Counted from the first letter of the stretch, positions 15,996 through 26,401 are shown. The stretch is 64,000 bases of DNA from JBBQXK01 sp052387255 (GCA_052387255.1 JBQTJI010000003.1:1-64000); one strand, 5' to 3'. Translations and numbers: made by a program. Notes: generated from the sequence alone by a model not told the origin.

Positions 15996-17518
15996 AGGGC
16001 TCGGGGATCGGTCTGCAGGTCCTGGGCGGCGTGAAGATTTATCCCGGCACGCGCGCGCTGAAAGGCGTCAATTTCGACCTGCATATGGGTGCCGTGAACG
16101 TACTCGTGGGCGAGAACGGTGCCGGAAAATCCACACTGATGAAGGTGATCGCCGGCGTCGAGGCCCTGACCGAGGGCCGCATCCTGATGGACGAACGCGA
16201 GGTTCGGTTTCGGTCCAAGTCGGATGCGGTGGCGCGGGGCATCGGCATCGTGTTCCAGGAACTGAACCTATTCCCCAACCTGACGGTCGCTGAGAACATT
16301 TTCATCGGCCGCGAACTGGTGCGCGGCCGCATCGACATCGACGCCGCCCGCCAGCGGCAAGAGGCGGCGACCCTTATGCAGCGGCTGGAGCAGGACATCG
16401 ACCCCGACACCCCGCTTGGCCATTTGCGGGTCGGTCAGCAGCAGATCGTCGAGATCGCCAAGGCGCTGGCGCAGCACGCCCGCATCCTGATCCTCGACGA
16501 ACCGACCAGCGCGCTGTCCGCCGCCGAGGTCGAGGTCCTGTTCGGGATCATCCGAGACCTGACGGCCCAGGGGGTAGGCATTGTATACATCTCACACCGG
16601 CTGGAGGAACTGATCCGCATCGGTGACCGCATCACCGTCCTGCGTGACGGGCTGATCACCGGCGACCGCAGCATGTCGGGCGTCGACATTCCCTGGATCG
16701 TGCGCGCGATGATCGGCGAAGGATCTAAGGAGTATCCCCGCACTGCGCCGCCGAGTTTCGGGGCCGAGGTGTTCCGGGCCGAAGATGTGACCCTGCCGCG
16801 CGCCGGTGGCGGCAACACGGTTGATCATATGTCCCTGTCGGTGCGCCGGGGCGAGATCGTCGGCCTCTACGGCCTGATGGGCGCAGGCCGGACCGAATTC
16901 GTCGAATGCATCATGGCCCAGCACCCGCATGCCGCCGGGCGATTTTTCGTCGAGGGGCAACCGCTGGTGAATCCCGAGGTCGCGGCACGCATCGCGCGCG
17001 GGATCGCCCTGATCCCCGAGGACCGCAAGCGCGACGGGCTGGTGCAGATCATGGCGATCCGCGAGAACCTGACCCTGTCGGCGCTGGGCCGGTTCACTCG
17101 CCTGTTCCACCTGAACCTCGCCGCTGAGGCCGCGTCGGCAATGGAATCGGTGCGCCGGCTGACGATCAAGATCGCCAGCCCGGAAAACCCGGTTTCCTCG
17201 CTTTCGGGCGGCAACCAGCAGAAGGTGGTGATCGGCAAGGCGCTGATGACCAACCCGAAGATCCTTCTGATGGACGAACCCAGCCGTGGCATAGACATTG
17301 GTGCGAAAGCCGAGGTGTTCCGCATGATGCGCGCGCTTGCGGCCGACGGGCTGGGCATCCTCTTTGTCACCTCCGACCTGGACGAGGTGCGCTCGCTCTC
17401 GGACCGCATCCTCGTCATGGCCAACGGCCGCATCACCGGGGAATTCCCCGGCGATGCCGAGCCCGCCCTCATCATCGGGGCAGCCAGCCCCGGACAGCCG
17501 AAAGTCCATGCCACATGA
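15992..17518 (+). CDS. sugar ABC transporter ATP-binding protein (duplicated ATPase, RbsA type)
   Basis: This 508-aa protein carries two ABC ATPase domains in tandem, as in RbsA/XylG. The first half has Walker A GENGAGKST near residues 40-48 and Walker B ILILDEPTSAL. The second has the degenerate loop GLYGLMGAGRTEF, LSGGNQQKVVIGKAL and ILLMDEPSRGIDIGA. It powers import by the single permease that follows. The start at 15992 overlaps the DUF2291 gene by ATGA, and the end overlaps the permease by ATGA, so the operon is tightly coupled. Confidence 0.94.
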   Translation: MKGSGIGLQVLGGVKIYPGTRALKGVNFDLHMGAVNVLVGENGAGKSTLMKVIAGVEALTEGRILMDEREVRFRSKSDAVARGIGIVFQELNLFPNLTVAENIFIGRELVRGRIDIDAARQRQEAATLMQRLEQDIDPDTPLGHLRVGQQQIVEIAKALAQHARILILDEPTSALSAAEVEVLFGIIRDLTAQGVGIVYISHRLEELIRIGDRITVLRDGLITGDRSMSGVDIPWIVRAMIGEGSKEYPRTAPPSFGAEVFRAEDVTLPRAGGGNTVDHMSLSVRRGEIVGLYGLMGAGRTEFVECIMAQHPHAAGRFFVEGQPLVNPEVAARIARGIALIPEDRKRDGLVQIMAIRENLTLSALGRFTRLFHLNLAAEAASAMESVRRLTIKIASPENPVSSLSGGNQQKVVIGKALMTNPKILLMDEPSRGIDIGAKAEVFRMMRALAADGLGILFVTSDLDEVRSLSDRILVMANGRITGEFPGDAEPALIIGAASPGQPKVHAT

Positions 17519-18558
17519 GCGCCGCCTCTCCCCCGATGCAAGCCCTGCTTCTCTTGCTGCGACTGCGCACATTTGTGGCCCTGATCCTGGTCTTTGCGTT
17601 CTTCGCAGTTATGGCCCCAAACTTCCTGACGACGGCCAATGCGGTTATCATCTCGAAGCACGTCGCGCTGAATGCCTTTCTGGCGATAGGGATGACCTTC
17701 GTCATCATTACCGGCGGGATCGACCTGTCCGTCGGGTCCATTGTCGGGCTTTGCGCCATGGTCGCGGGCTGGCTGGTGCTGAACGGGGTGGATACCGGGC
17801 TCGGTTATACGATCTGGTTCAATACGACCGAAATTGTCGGCCTCGTCATGTTGGTGGGGATCGGCGTGGGCTGGATCAACGGTATCCTGATTACCCGGCT
17901 GAACGTCGCGCCCTTCATCGCCACGCTTGGCACGCTCTACATTGCGCGGGGCGTGGCGCTCTTGTCCTCGGGCGGGCGCACGTTCCCCAACCTGTCGGGT
18001 GGCGAGGACTTTGGGACGGCCAGTTTCCCCTTCATCGGCACGGGCACGATCCTGAGCCTTCCGGTCATGGTGTGGATGCTGATCGCCGTCGCCATCCTTG
18101 CCCACTACATCTCGCGCCGCACACCGCTCGGCCGCCACATCTACGCCGTCGGCGGCAATGAACGCGGGGCAGCCCTGTCGGGTGTCAAGGTCACCCGCAT
18201 CAAGATGTTCGTCTACATGTTTTCGGGCTTCTGCGCCGCGCTCGTCGGGCTGATCATCGCCAGCCAGCTGCAGGCCAGCCACCCGGCCACCGGCGAGACC
18301 TTCGAGCTGAACGCGATCGCCGCGGCGGTGCTAGGCGGCACGTCGATGTCGGGCGGGCGCGGGCGGATCATCGGCACCATCGTCGGCGCCTTCGTGATTG
18401 GCATCCTGTCGGACGGGCTGATCATGATGGGGGTGTCCAGTTTCTGGCAGACCGTAATCAAGGGCGTCGTTATCATCGTGGCCGTGGTCATCGACCAAGC
18501 CCAGAACCGGCTGCAGGCCCGCGTGGCGCTGGCGCAAGAGGCTGCCGCCGGCCGGTGA
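17515..18558 (+). CDS. sugar ABC transporter permease (RbsC type)
   Basis: This is an integral membrane permease, 347 aa, of the branched/ribose transporter family. About eight to ten hydrophobic segments are visible. IDLSVGSIVGLCAMVAGWLVL and the cytoplasmic loop AVGGNERGAALSGVKVTRIKM, which couples to the ATPase, are the family marks. It works as a homodimer with the double-ATPase protein upstream. No second permease gene is present in this operon, as usual for this class. Confidence 0.93.
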   Translation: MSAASPPMQALLLLLRLRTFVALILVFAFFAVMAPNFLTTANAVIISKHVALNAFLAIGMTFVIITGGIDLSVGSIVGLCAMVAGWLVLNGVDTGLGYTIWFNTTEIVGLVMLVGIGVGWINGILITRLNVAPFIATLGTLYIARGVALLSSGGRTFPNLSGGEDFGTASFPFIGTGTILSLPVMVWMLIAVAILAHYISRRTPLGRHIYAVGGNERGAALSGVKVTRIKMFVYMFSGFCAALVGLIIASQLQASHPATGETFELNAIAAAVLGGTSMSGGRGRIIGTIVGAFVIGILSDGLIMMGVSSFWQTVIKGVVIIVAVVIDQAQNRLQARVALAQEAAAGR

Positions 18559-18572
18559 CCCTCAGAGCTTGG

Positions 18573-18587
18573 TTTTTCGCTTTCGTT
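18573..18587. promoter_or_regulatory. TTTCG tandem motif before the DeoR gene
   Basis: TTTTTCGCTTTCGTT lies between the permease and the regulator gene and repeats the TTTCG half-site characteristic of DeoR/GlpR operators. It may allow autoregulation of the repressor. Confidence 0.4.
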
Positions 18588-18630
18588 CCATTACGCTCCG
18601 GTTCGATCACTTTCATTTGGGGAAACACCC

Positions 18631-19440
18631 TTGCTGAAACCGAAAGCTGAGACCGCCCGGCAGGAACCCGTCACCGGACTTCTGTCGGAACCCCGTCGCC
18701 GCCGGATTCTCGAATGGATTCAGGAGGAAGGCTCGGCACGGGTGCGAGAGCTCGCGGTTGCCTTCAAGGTATCCGAAGCCACTATCCGGCAGGATCTGGA
18801 GCGGCTGGATCAGGAAGGCCAAATCACCCGCGAACACGGCGGTGCGTTCCTAAACACAGTGCCGACCCAAGTCGGCAGCATGACGCTTCACCATCAGGAG
18901 AACATGGAGCAGAAGCGGCGGATCGGCGCGCTGGCCGCCGATCTGGTGAAGGACGGCGAGACGATCATCCTCGACGCCGGCACTACGACGACTGAAATTG
19001 CGCTGCGCCTTGTCGACCGCCGCAATCTGACAGTCATTACCAACGCGCTGAATATCGCCATCATCCTAGGTGCCGTGCCTAGCAATGCCGTCCACATGCC
19101 GGGCGGCCAGTTCAAGGCGCCGACGCTTTCGCTTTCGGGTGACAAATCGGTGGAGTACTTCCGCAACATCTTTGCCGGAAAGTTGTTCCTCGCCACGGCC
19201 GGGGTCGCCTTGGATGCCGGGCTGACCTATCCCTCCTTTGCCGACCTGCAGCTGAAAGAGGCCATGATCAAGGCGGCGAGCCGAGTTTTTCTGGTGGCGG
19301 ATTCGACCAAGATAAACAAGTCGAGCTTTACGCGGCTGGGTTCGCTGGAACTAATCCACGCCTTCGTCACCGACAGCGCGATCTCTGAGGCCGATGCCAA
19401 TGCCTTTCGGACGCGAGGCATCGAGATGCTGATCGCCTGA
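18631..19440 (+). CDS. DeoR/GlpR-family transcriptional repressor
   Basis: This 269-aa protein has the two-part layout of DeoR regulators. The N-terminal HTH domain is at residues 22-75 (RRRRILEWIQEEGSARVRELAVAF, then SEATIRQDLERLDQEGQITR). The effector domain carries ILDAGTTTTEIA near residue 112, MPGGQFKAPTLSLSGDKSVEYF and VFLVADSTKINKSSFTRL, the last being the phospho-sugar-binding signature. The start is a TTG at 18631 with GGGGAAA 6 bp upstream. Family members sense phosphorylated sugars, here probably apulose-4-phosphate or a product. It is placed to control the divergent operons at 9338-14036 and 14341-18558, and possibly the second importer operon that begins at 19786. Confidence 0.9.
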   Translation: MLKPKAETARQEPVTGLLSEPRRRRILEWIQEEGSARVRELAVAFKVSEATIRQDLERLDQEGQITREHGGAFLNTVPTQVGSMTLHHQENMEQKRRIGALAADLVKDGETIILDAGTTTTEIALRLVDRRNLTVITNALNIAIILGAVPSNAVHMPGGQFKAPTLSLSGDKSVEYFRNIFAGKLFLATAGVALDAGLTYPSFADLQLKEAMIKAASRVFLVADSTKINKSSFTRLGSLELIHAFVTDSAISEADANAFRTRGIEMLIA

Positions 19441-19785
19441 CGCGGATCTCCTGCTACCCGCGACAACTGGTGCAAAAACTCTGGTGAGTCGGCACCGCGA
19501 CGATGCCCCCCTATTGTTCAGGGCATCGTCTAGGTCTTGCCGCATGTGGGCCGTACCGATCTTGGGTCCGCCTTGAACTTCTTTCGGAAAAGTCAAAAGT
19601 CAGCCGCTGTCTGCGGAAGGGATGCGGAATCTCTTCACTTTTGCGACAGCATCCGAGGCGTATAAAGGAGTTCGAAAGTATACAGCAACCCCATTTGCCT
19701 AAAACGAGAAAAATATTGACGAAATCGATGGGTTCTGGTCATCTACATACGCGGTCAAAGCCGCGATTTCTGGGAGGAGTATCGA
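19441..19785. other. promoter region of the oligosaccharide importer operon
   Basis: I see no gene here. The right part is AT-rich (19700-19745) with TTGACG at 19716-19721 and no clear -10 partner. GAAATCGATGG (19722-19732) and TTCGAAAG (19671-19678) recall the DeoR-type half-sites elsewhere in the locus. GGGAGGAG (19771-19778) is the ribosome-binding site of the gene at 19786. No terminator hairpin was found after the DeoR gene. Confidence 0.4.
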
Positions 19786-21030
19786 ATGACTAAACGCACC
19801 GCTTTCGGCGGGATGGCCGTCCTTTGCCTGTCAACTGCCTTTGCTGTTCCTGCGCTTGCCGGGGAAGTGAAAATCTGGGCGCTGACATTTCCAAGCGACG
19901 CTGTGGATGCGGCTTGGACAAAGATCGTTGCCGAGTTCGAAGCCGCGAACCCGGAGACGACGATCAAGATGGAAAATCGCTCGATCGACGAACACAAGGC
20001 CGCGATGCGCGTCGCGGCTCAGTCGGATCAGGGTCCCGACATCTACTTCATGTGGGCCGGTCTGGGCCTGGGCGGGGAGTTTGTGAACGCTGGGCTTTCC
20101 AAGCCGCTGGATGACTACTTTGCCCAGTATGGCTGGGATGAAAAACTGGTCGGCACTGCCGCAGGCTTCACTAAGAACTATCCGCCAAACCGCCACGGCG
20201 TGCCCTACACCTTTCGGGGTGAGGCACTCTACTACAACAAGGCCCTGTTCGAGCAGGCCGGCATCACGTCGGTGCCTGCGACCTACGACGAGTTGAAGGC
20301 CGCGGCCGGCAAGCTGAAGGAGGCCGGCATTCCTGCCATGACCTTTGGCGGTACAGTGAACTGGCACCTGATGCGGCTGATGGACGTCATCCTGGAGACC
20401 GAATGCGGAGCCGAAAAGCACGATGCGCTGAAGGCGATGACTCTCGACTGGGCGGCAGAGCCCTGCGCCACCGAAAGCTTCGTCGAGCTTCACGACTGGA
20501 CATCAAACTACATGCTGACGCCTTTCATGGGAATCGACCAGGCGCAGTCCGCAAACCTGTTCGTCGCGGGCAAGGCCGCCATGATGCTGGAAGGAGACTG
20601 GTTCGTCGGTCAGATGAAAGAAGCCGGTCTTAACGAAAAGCAGCTTGACATCTTTCCGTTTCCGACCGGGACTAACCGGCTTTATGGTTTTGGAGAGAAC
20701 TTCTATGTGTCGACAAAGACCGCTGTCGCCGACGAGTCCGCAAAGTTCCTCGACTACCTGATCTCGTCGGATGTTCAGCAGGAGTTTCTCGGGACGTTCG
20801 GGTCTGTCTCGGTCAATGGCGAGGTGAAGTACAAGACGGTCGCGCCCCTTGACCAAAAGTGGCTGGATATCTTTGCCAGCTATTCCGAGGTCTATGTGAA
20901 TGGTGACCAGGCCTTCCCGCTGGACGTGACAACCGAATTCTTCCGCGTGATCAACGAGGTCGCGTCGGACGCGCTGGCCCCGGAAGATGCTGCCAAGGCG
21001 ATGCAGACCTTCATCGCGGGCCGTGGCTGA
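19786..21030 (+). CDS. CUT1-type ABC transporter substrate-binding protein
   Basis: This is an extracellular solute-binding protein of the MalE/oligosaccharide class, 414 aa. It has a signal peptide ending near residue 25 (STAFAVPALAG) and a mature start, EVKIWALTFPSDAVDAAWTKIVAEFEAANP. Other family marks are DIYFMWAGLGLGGEF, YYNKALFEQAG and LFVAGKAAMMLEGDWFVGQM. It starts a five-gene operon: binding protein, two permeases, hydrolase and ATPase. Proteins of this class bind di- and oligosaccharides or glycosides, whereas the transporter at 14341-18558 is of the monosaccharide class. That makes the two importers complementary. Confidence 0.92.
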   Translation: MTKRTAFGGMAVLCLSTAFAVPALAGEVKIWALTFPSDAVDAAWTKIVAEFEAANPETTIKMENRSIDEHKAAMRVAAQSDQGPDIYFMWAGLGLGGEFVNAGLSKPLDDYFAQYGWDEKLVGTAAGFTKNYPPNRHGVPYTFRGEALYYNKALFEQAGITSVPATYDELKAAAGKLKEAGIPAMTFGGTVNWHLMRLMDVILETECGAEKHDALKAMTLDWAAEPCATESFVELHDWTSNYMLTPFMGIDQAQSANLFVAGKAAMMLEGDWFVGQMKEAGLNEKQLDIFPFPTGTNRLYGFGENFYVSTKTAVADESAKFLDYLISSDVQQEFLGTFGSVSVNGEVKYKTVAPLDQKWLDIFASYSEVYVNGDQAFPLDVTTEFFRVINEVASDALAPEDAAKAMQTFIAGRG

Positions 21031-21165
21031 TCCAGAACCGCCGGAATCCTCCCATTTGCCTGGGCGGGTGTCGGTGTGGACCGGACAGACCGTTCAAAGC
21101 CCGAAACCCTTCTGGCGGTCCCGCTGAACGGGCGGAACCGCTTTTTCAACCTCCGGAGGCCGTTT

Positions 21166-22053
21166 ATGGCCGCGATTTCGCTGCGCCCAAGAACACAGGG
21201 CTGGATGATGCTCGCGCCCGCTCTTGCGGTCTATCTGCTGTTCGCGGTCTACCCGATGTTCAACGTGATGGTGATGTCGTTTTCCAAGTGGAACGGCCTG
21301 ACGCTGGAGGCGCCCTTCGTCGGGCTCGACAACTATCGCTATGTGTTGAACAGCGACCCGGTGTTCTGGGGCGCTTTCGTCAACACGCTCTGGTGGACCG
21401 TGCTATCGCTGGTCATCCCAAACCTCGTTAGTTTCGGGCTGGCTCTGGCGCTTAACCAATCGCTGCCGGGGCGCGCATCGCTTAGGGTGGTCTACTATCT
21501 GCCGGTGATCATCGCCTCGATCGCGGTCGCGACGATCTGGAAATGGATGTACAATCCCTTTTTCGGCCTCTTCAACGGCTTCCTGACAAACTGGGGTTTT
21601 CAAGCGCTGGACTGGCTCGGCGACAAGAAGTTGGCACTCTGGTCGGTCTTTGCGGCACATGTCTGGCAGTCGGTCGGCTTTGCGATGGTTCTATTTCTGG
21701 CCGGTCTGCAATCGGTCTCTACGACGCTGGTCGAAGCCGCGCGGATCGACGGTGCCGGCCGCTGGGCGGTCTTTCGTCACGTGACGCTGCCCGCGCTGCG
21801 TCCGACGATTGCGGTCGTGCTGGTCCTGTCGCTGATCAATTCGCTGAAGGCCTTTGATATTGTTTATGGCATGACCGGCGGGGGGCCCGCGCAATCCACC
21901 CAGATGCTGGCAATGTGGGCCTATGGCCAGGCCATGCAGCTGGGCAACTTCGGTCAGGGTGCTGCAATCTCTGTCATTTTGCTGCTGATGACGCTGGTCA
22001 TCGTCATTCCCTACCTGCGCTGGATGATGCAGAACCACGAGGCCGGACGATGA
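21166..22053 (+). CDS. CUT1-type sugar ABC transporter permease 1 (MalF-like)
   Basis: This is an inner-membrane permease of 295 aa with six hydrophobic segments. The EAA loop LVEAARIDGAGRWAVFRHVTLPAL contacts the ATPase. The start at 21166 (MAAISLRPR) has GGAGG 7 bp upstream; an upstream in-frame start at 21076 lacks one. It pairs with the following permease, whose ATG overlaps its stop (ATGA). Confidence 0.93.
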   Translation: MAAISLRPRTQGWMMLAPALAVYLLFAVYPMFNVMVMSFSKWNGLTLEAPFVGLDNYRYVLNSDPVFWGAFVNTLWWTVLSLVIPNLVSFGLALALNQSLPGRASLRVVYYLPVIIASIAVATIWKWMYNPFFGLFNGFLTNWGFQALDWLGDKKLALWSVFAAHVWQSVGFAMVLFLAGLQSVSTTLVEAARIDGAGRWAVFRHVTLPALRPTIAVVLVLSLINSLKAFDIVYGMTGGGPAQSTQMLAMWAYGQAMQLGNFGQGAAISVILLLMTLVIVIPYLRWMMQNHEAGR

Positions 22054-22916
22054 GCTTTTTTGATCAGGCCTTCCGACCGGTCGGCTCCACCCGCCGCGAC
22101 CCCGTGCTGATCGCGCTCTGGATTTCGCTGATCCTGCTGTCGCTGATCTGGATCGCCCCTTTCGTCTTCATCGTCTTTACCTCGCTGAAGAGCACGGCAG
22201 AAGTGATGACCACGTCCGCGTTTGCGCCGCCGGTCTCTGTTGCAATCGAGAACTACACCGACGCATGGGAACGAGGTGCCTTCTCGACCACCGCGCTCAA
22301 CTCGGCGATCATCAGCGTGATCAAGGTGCCGCTGGGCCTCTTTCTTTCTGCAATGGCCGCCTATGCGTTGGCACGGATCGAGATGCCGCTCCGCAAGGTT
22401 GCCTTTGTCCTGGTGGTCTTCGGCACGATGATCCCGTTTCAGGTAATGCTCGCCCCGATTTTCCGCCAGGTCAATGCATCCGGGCTAATCAACACTTATC
22501 CCGGCATCATCCTGCCCTACCTCGCGTTCGGCGTGCCCTATCAGGTCTTCATCCTGCACGGCTTCTTTTCAGCGATCCCCAAGGAACTCTCCGAGGCCGC
22601 ACGTATCGACGGCGCGGGGCATTTCACCATCTTCCGCCGGATATTCCTGCCGATCTCGCTGCCGGCGCTTTCGGCGCTTTTCATTCTCGATTTCGTCGCC
22701 ACCTGGAACGAGTTCGCCATGGCGCTGGTCATCCTGCAGTCCAGCGACATGTGGACCTTGCCACTCGGGATGATGAATTTTCAAAGCCAGTTCCAAAGCG
22801 ACTATGGCCAGCTTAATGCGGCAATCGTCATGACCGTCCTTCCGGCCGCGATCGTTTACCTGATGTTTCAGCGATACTTCGTCTCGGGCCTGACCTCCGG
22901 CGCCATCAAGGAATGA
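22050..22916 (+). CDS. CUT1-type sugar ABC transporter permease 2 (MalG-like)
   Basis: This is an inner-membrane permease of 288 aa with six predicted segments, starting MSFFDQAFRPV. The EAA loop is LSEAARIDGAGHFTIFRRIFLPIS. It forms the heterodimeric channel with the previous gene product. Its end overlaps the hydrolase gene by ATGA, tying the hydrolase to transporter synthesis. Confidence 0.93.
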   Translation: MSFFDQAFRPVGSTRRDPVLIALWISLILLSLIWIAPFVFIVFTSLKSTAEVMTTSAFAPPVSVAIENYTDAWERGAFSTTALNSAIISVIKVPLGLFLSAMAAYALARIEMPLRKVAFVLVVFGTMIPFQVMLAPIFRQVNASGLINTYPGIILPYLAFGVPYQVFILHGFFSAIPKELSEAARIDGAGHFTIFRRIFLPISLPALSALFILDFVATWNEFAMALVILQSSDMWTLPLGMMNFQSQFQSDYGQLNAAIVMTVLPAAIVYLMFQRYFVSGLTSGAIKE

Positions 22917-24436
22917 GCAGATTGACGTCGACAACCCCTGTCTATGACATCCATGAAATCCGCCTGACCGGGCCAGCGCATGGCAATCCCTATCTGGAGG
23001 TGCAGCTCTCCGCGACCTTCATGCAGGGCAACCGCCGGGTGCCGGTGACGGGCTTTCACGACGGCGGATCGGACTATGTGTTGCGCTTCATGCCGGACCG
23101 TCCCGGCGATTGGAGATGGGAAACCGCCTCGAACGCGGCCGCGCTTGACGGCCATACGGGCACCTTCGCGGCAACGCCGGCCCGCACAGGGGTGCATGGT
23201 CCGGTGCGGGTGCGCGACCGCTTTCACTTTGCGCATGACGACGGCACTGCTTACCTGCCGTTCGGAACGACCTGCTACGCCTGGACCCACCAGCCGATGC
23301 CGATGCAGGACGAGACCCTGCAGACGCTTGCCCAGACCGGGTTCAACAAGGTCCGGATGGGGGTCTTTCCAAAGGACTACCCGTTCAATCAGAACGAACC
23401 CTTGCAGGACATCTTTCACCGCGGCGCTGATGGCGCGCTGGACTTCGAACGCCCGAATCCCGCGGCATTCCGCCATTTCGAAGCGCAAGTCGCGCGGCTT
23501 GCCGAACTGGGGATTGAGGCTGAGGTGATCATGTTTCACCCCTATGACCGGTGGGGCTATGCCACGATGACCCCGGCCCAGAATTTTGCTTATGCCAGGT
23601 ATCTGGCAGCGCGCCTTTCAGCACATCGTAATGTCTGGTGGGCACTGGCCAACGAGTATGATTTCTTGCTCGATACGATTCCGGTCGCGGACTGGGACCA
23701 CATCTTTCACCTACTGGAAGAGCACGATCCGGTCGGACACTTGCGCTCGATCCACAATGGCGACCAGCGGATGAACTTCGACCATCGCAAGGCCTGGGTG
23801 ACGCATGTCTGCATCCAGAACTGGGATGTGAAGCGCACGCCCGAGTGGCGCATGGCCTTTGGCAAGCCGGTCGTGAACGACGAACCGGAGTATGAGGGCA
23901 ATCTCATCCCCGCCTGGGGAAACATCACCGCGCAAGAACTTGTGCACCGCTTCTGGACGACGGTGCTTCGGGGCGGCTACGCGGGCCACGGCGAAACCTA
24001 CGCCGACCCCGACGACCTGATCTGGTGGGCCAAAGGCGGCAAGCTCCACGGCGAGGCCTGGCAGCGCCTCGCTTTCATGCGCAAACTGATGGAGGATGCC
24101 GCCACGCGCGGACTTGAGCCGATGGGTCACAATGACGAGTGGCCGTGGAGCCGCGTCTCGGGCGCGCGCGACCTTGGCGGGCGTGTCTCATGGATCTATT
24201 TCGGCGAGCATCAGCCCGAACAGTGGACAACGGGCCTTCCGACCGATGGTGGCAGATACCAGGTCGATCTGATCGACACCTGGGCAATGACCGTCACCCC
24301 GGCGGACATCATTCCGCCCTACATCCCCTACCCACAGCGCCACGGCGAGGTCATTCGGGGTGGCGTTGCAGATGCCGATTTCGGTGTCCGCCTGCCGTCG
24401 CGCCCGCGCCTTGCGCTTCGTATCATCAAACTCTGA
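22913..24436 (+). CDS. DUF5060/DUF4038-type glycoside hydrolase (cytoplasmic apiosidase candidate), 507 aa
   Basis: An N-terminal beta-sandwich like DUF5060 (residues 8-105: NPYLEVQLSATFMQG, then DYVLRFMPDRPGDWRW) is followed by a TIM barrel of the DUF4038 type, opening with FHFAHDDGTAYLPFGTTCYA. Clan GH-A marks are present: ALANEYDF with Asn247-Glu248 as the likely acid/base, and VVNDEPEYEGN with Glu324 or Glu326 as the likely nucleophile. DUF4038 includes GH140, whose founder removes D-apiose from rhamnogalacturonan II. No signal peptide is visible, so it acts in the cytoplasm on what the surrounding importer delivers. It overlaps permease 2 by ATGA and is followed 7 bp later by the ATPase gene. 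Release of apiose from an apioside would link this operon to the isomerase-kinase-transketolase operon. The sugar specificity is inferred. Confidence 0.8.
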   Translation: MSRLTSTTPVYDIHEIRLTGPAHGNPYLEVQLSATFMQGNRRVPVTGFHDGGSDYVLRFMPDRPGDWRWETASNAAALDGHTGTFAATPARTGVHGPVRVRDRFHFAHDDGTAYLPFGTTCYAWTHQPMPMQDETLQTLAQTGFNKVRMGVFPKDYPFNQNEPLQDIFHRGADGALDFERPNPAAFRHFEAQVARLAELGIEAEVIMFHPYDRWGYATMTPAQNFAYARYLAARLSAHRNVWWALANEYDFLLDTIPVADWDHIFHLLEEHDPVGHLRSIHNGDQRMNFDHRKAWVTHVCIQNWDVKRTPEWRMAFGKPVVNDEPEYEGNLIPAWGNITAQELVHRFWTTVLRGGYAGHGETYADPDDLIWWAKGGKLHGEAWQRLAFMRKLMEDAATRGLEPMGHNDEWPWSRVSGARDLGGRVSWIYFGEHQPEQWTTGLPTDGGRYQVDLIDTWAMTVTPADIIPPYIPYPQRHGEVIRGGVADADFGVRLPSRPRLALRIIKL

Positions 24437-24443
24437 GGGGATC

Positions 24444-25484
<1,041 letters not shown>

Positions 25485-25555
25485 GCCACCCCCCAGAAAT
25501 CGGACAGTACCGGACGCTACGATTTGACCTCCGCCGATCTCCAATGACGAGGAGA

Positions 25556-26401
25556 CTATCGCGAAATCTCCCCCGCCAATATTGCCCGTCCATGCACTGC
25601 AAGGATTGCTGCAAATTTGGGACATTCAAACTGCTGGACGACGCTGAGGACACGAGCGTCGTAGGCAGCCTGACCGATTAGCCGGCAGAGATCTGAAGCA
25701 TGAAACTGCCGGTTGGAACTCGGTGCGGCCCGGATATGGTCATGAAGCTCCTGCGCCTTCGGATCAGCTGCAAGCAGCGGTACCGGCCCCGCTGTGGACC
25801 CTAGAGACGTGCTTGAGTAACTGGTCCGCCATCGGCGCATGAAGCCTAGCAAGTAGCCAGCTGGAACGCGGGCGTTGCCGCGCGCCCGGTTGAAGGCAAG
25901 GAAACGCTCCCAAATCGCCTGAGTGTCAACATTCCAGCAGGAAAGGGATGGCTTCGCAGCTCTGATCAGTCCCGCCCAAGGCGTGTGGTAGACGTTAGTC
26001 TTCGCGTCTATTTCGATCCGCCCTGCGAATATAGTTTTGTTCTTAGACTCTCTATATAGAGATGTGTCACCTGTGGATGACACGACATCTGGCGAAGAGG
26101 CCACATTCTCTGCCTCGGTAAAACGAAACAGCCACGGTGCAAACTTTCCGTTCGGCTTCCAGCGGATGAGTGCCAGAGCGGACCTTGCAAGTTCAGCGAG
26201 CAAGGCTGTCAGATGCTGGCGCGAGATCGCCATCTTTTCTGCCAGATGGGCAAGGGTGAAGGCGGCGGTCCCGCGTTCCAACCCATTGTAGCCGTCCTTC
26301 CAGGTGATCCCATCAAGGATCAGCGTTGCGAGCTTGTGAGCAGAAACCGAGAGCGGGGTCTCGGTGATGCGGCGCAGGATGGCGCCCGTGGTCATCTCCA
26401 T
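25556..26401 (-). CDS. plasmid-type winged-helix protein of unknown function, 281 aa
   Basis: I do not recognise a named family. The first half is a DNA-binding-like module: LSVSAHKLATLILDGITW, then FTLAHLAEKMAISRQHLTALLAELARS, a typical helix-turn-helix pattern. A linker and a less conserved C-terminal part (AIWERFLAFNRARGNARVPAGYLLGFMRRWR) follow. The ATG at 26401 is preceded by AGAGGA about 12 bp upstream; an earlier in-frame start at 26461 would add 20 residues. It sits convergent to the sugar operon and upstream of the transfer genes, on the minus strand. A regulator of transfer or an initiator-like replication protein are both possible. Confidence 0.65.
   Translation of the reverse strand: MEMTTGAILRRITETPLSVSAHKLATLILDGITWKDGYNGLERGTAAFTLAHLAEKMAISRQHLTALLAELARSALALIRWKPNGKFAPWLFRFTEAENVASSPDVVSSTGDTSLYRESKNKTIFAGRIEIDAKTNVYHTPWAGLIRAAKPSLSCWNVDTQAIWERFLAFNRARGNARVPAGYLLGFMRRWRTSYSSTSLGSTAGPVPLLAADPKAQELHDHIRAAPSSNRQFHASDLCRLIGQAAYDARVLSVVQQFECPKFAAILAVHGRAILAGEISR

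Noticed and set aside
16867..18282. 471-aa minus-strand frame opposite the sugar transporter ATPase and permease
   Set aside because: The sense genes carry intact Walker and permease motifs. The antisense product is rich in Asp, Gly, Arg and His without any known domain.
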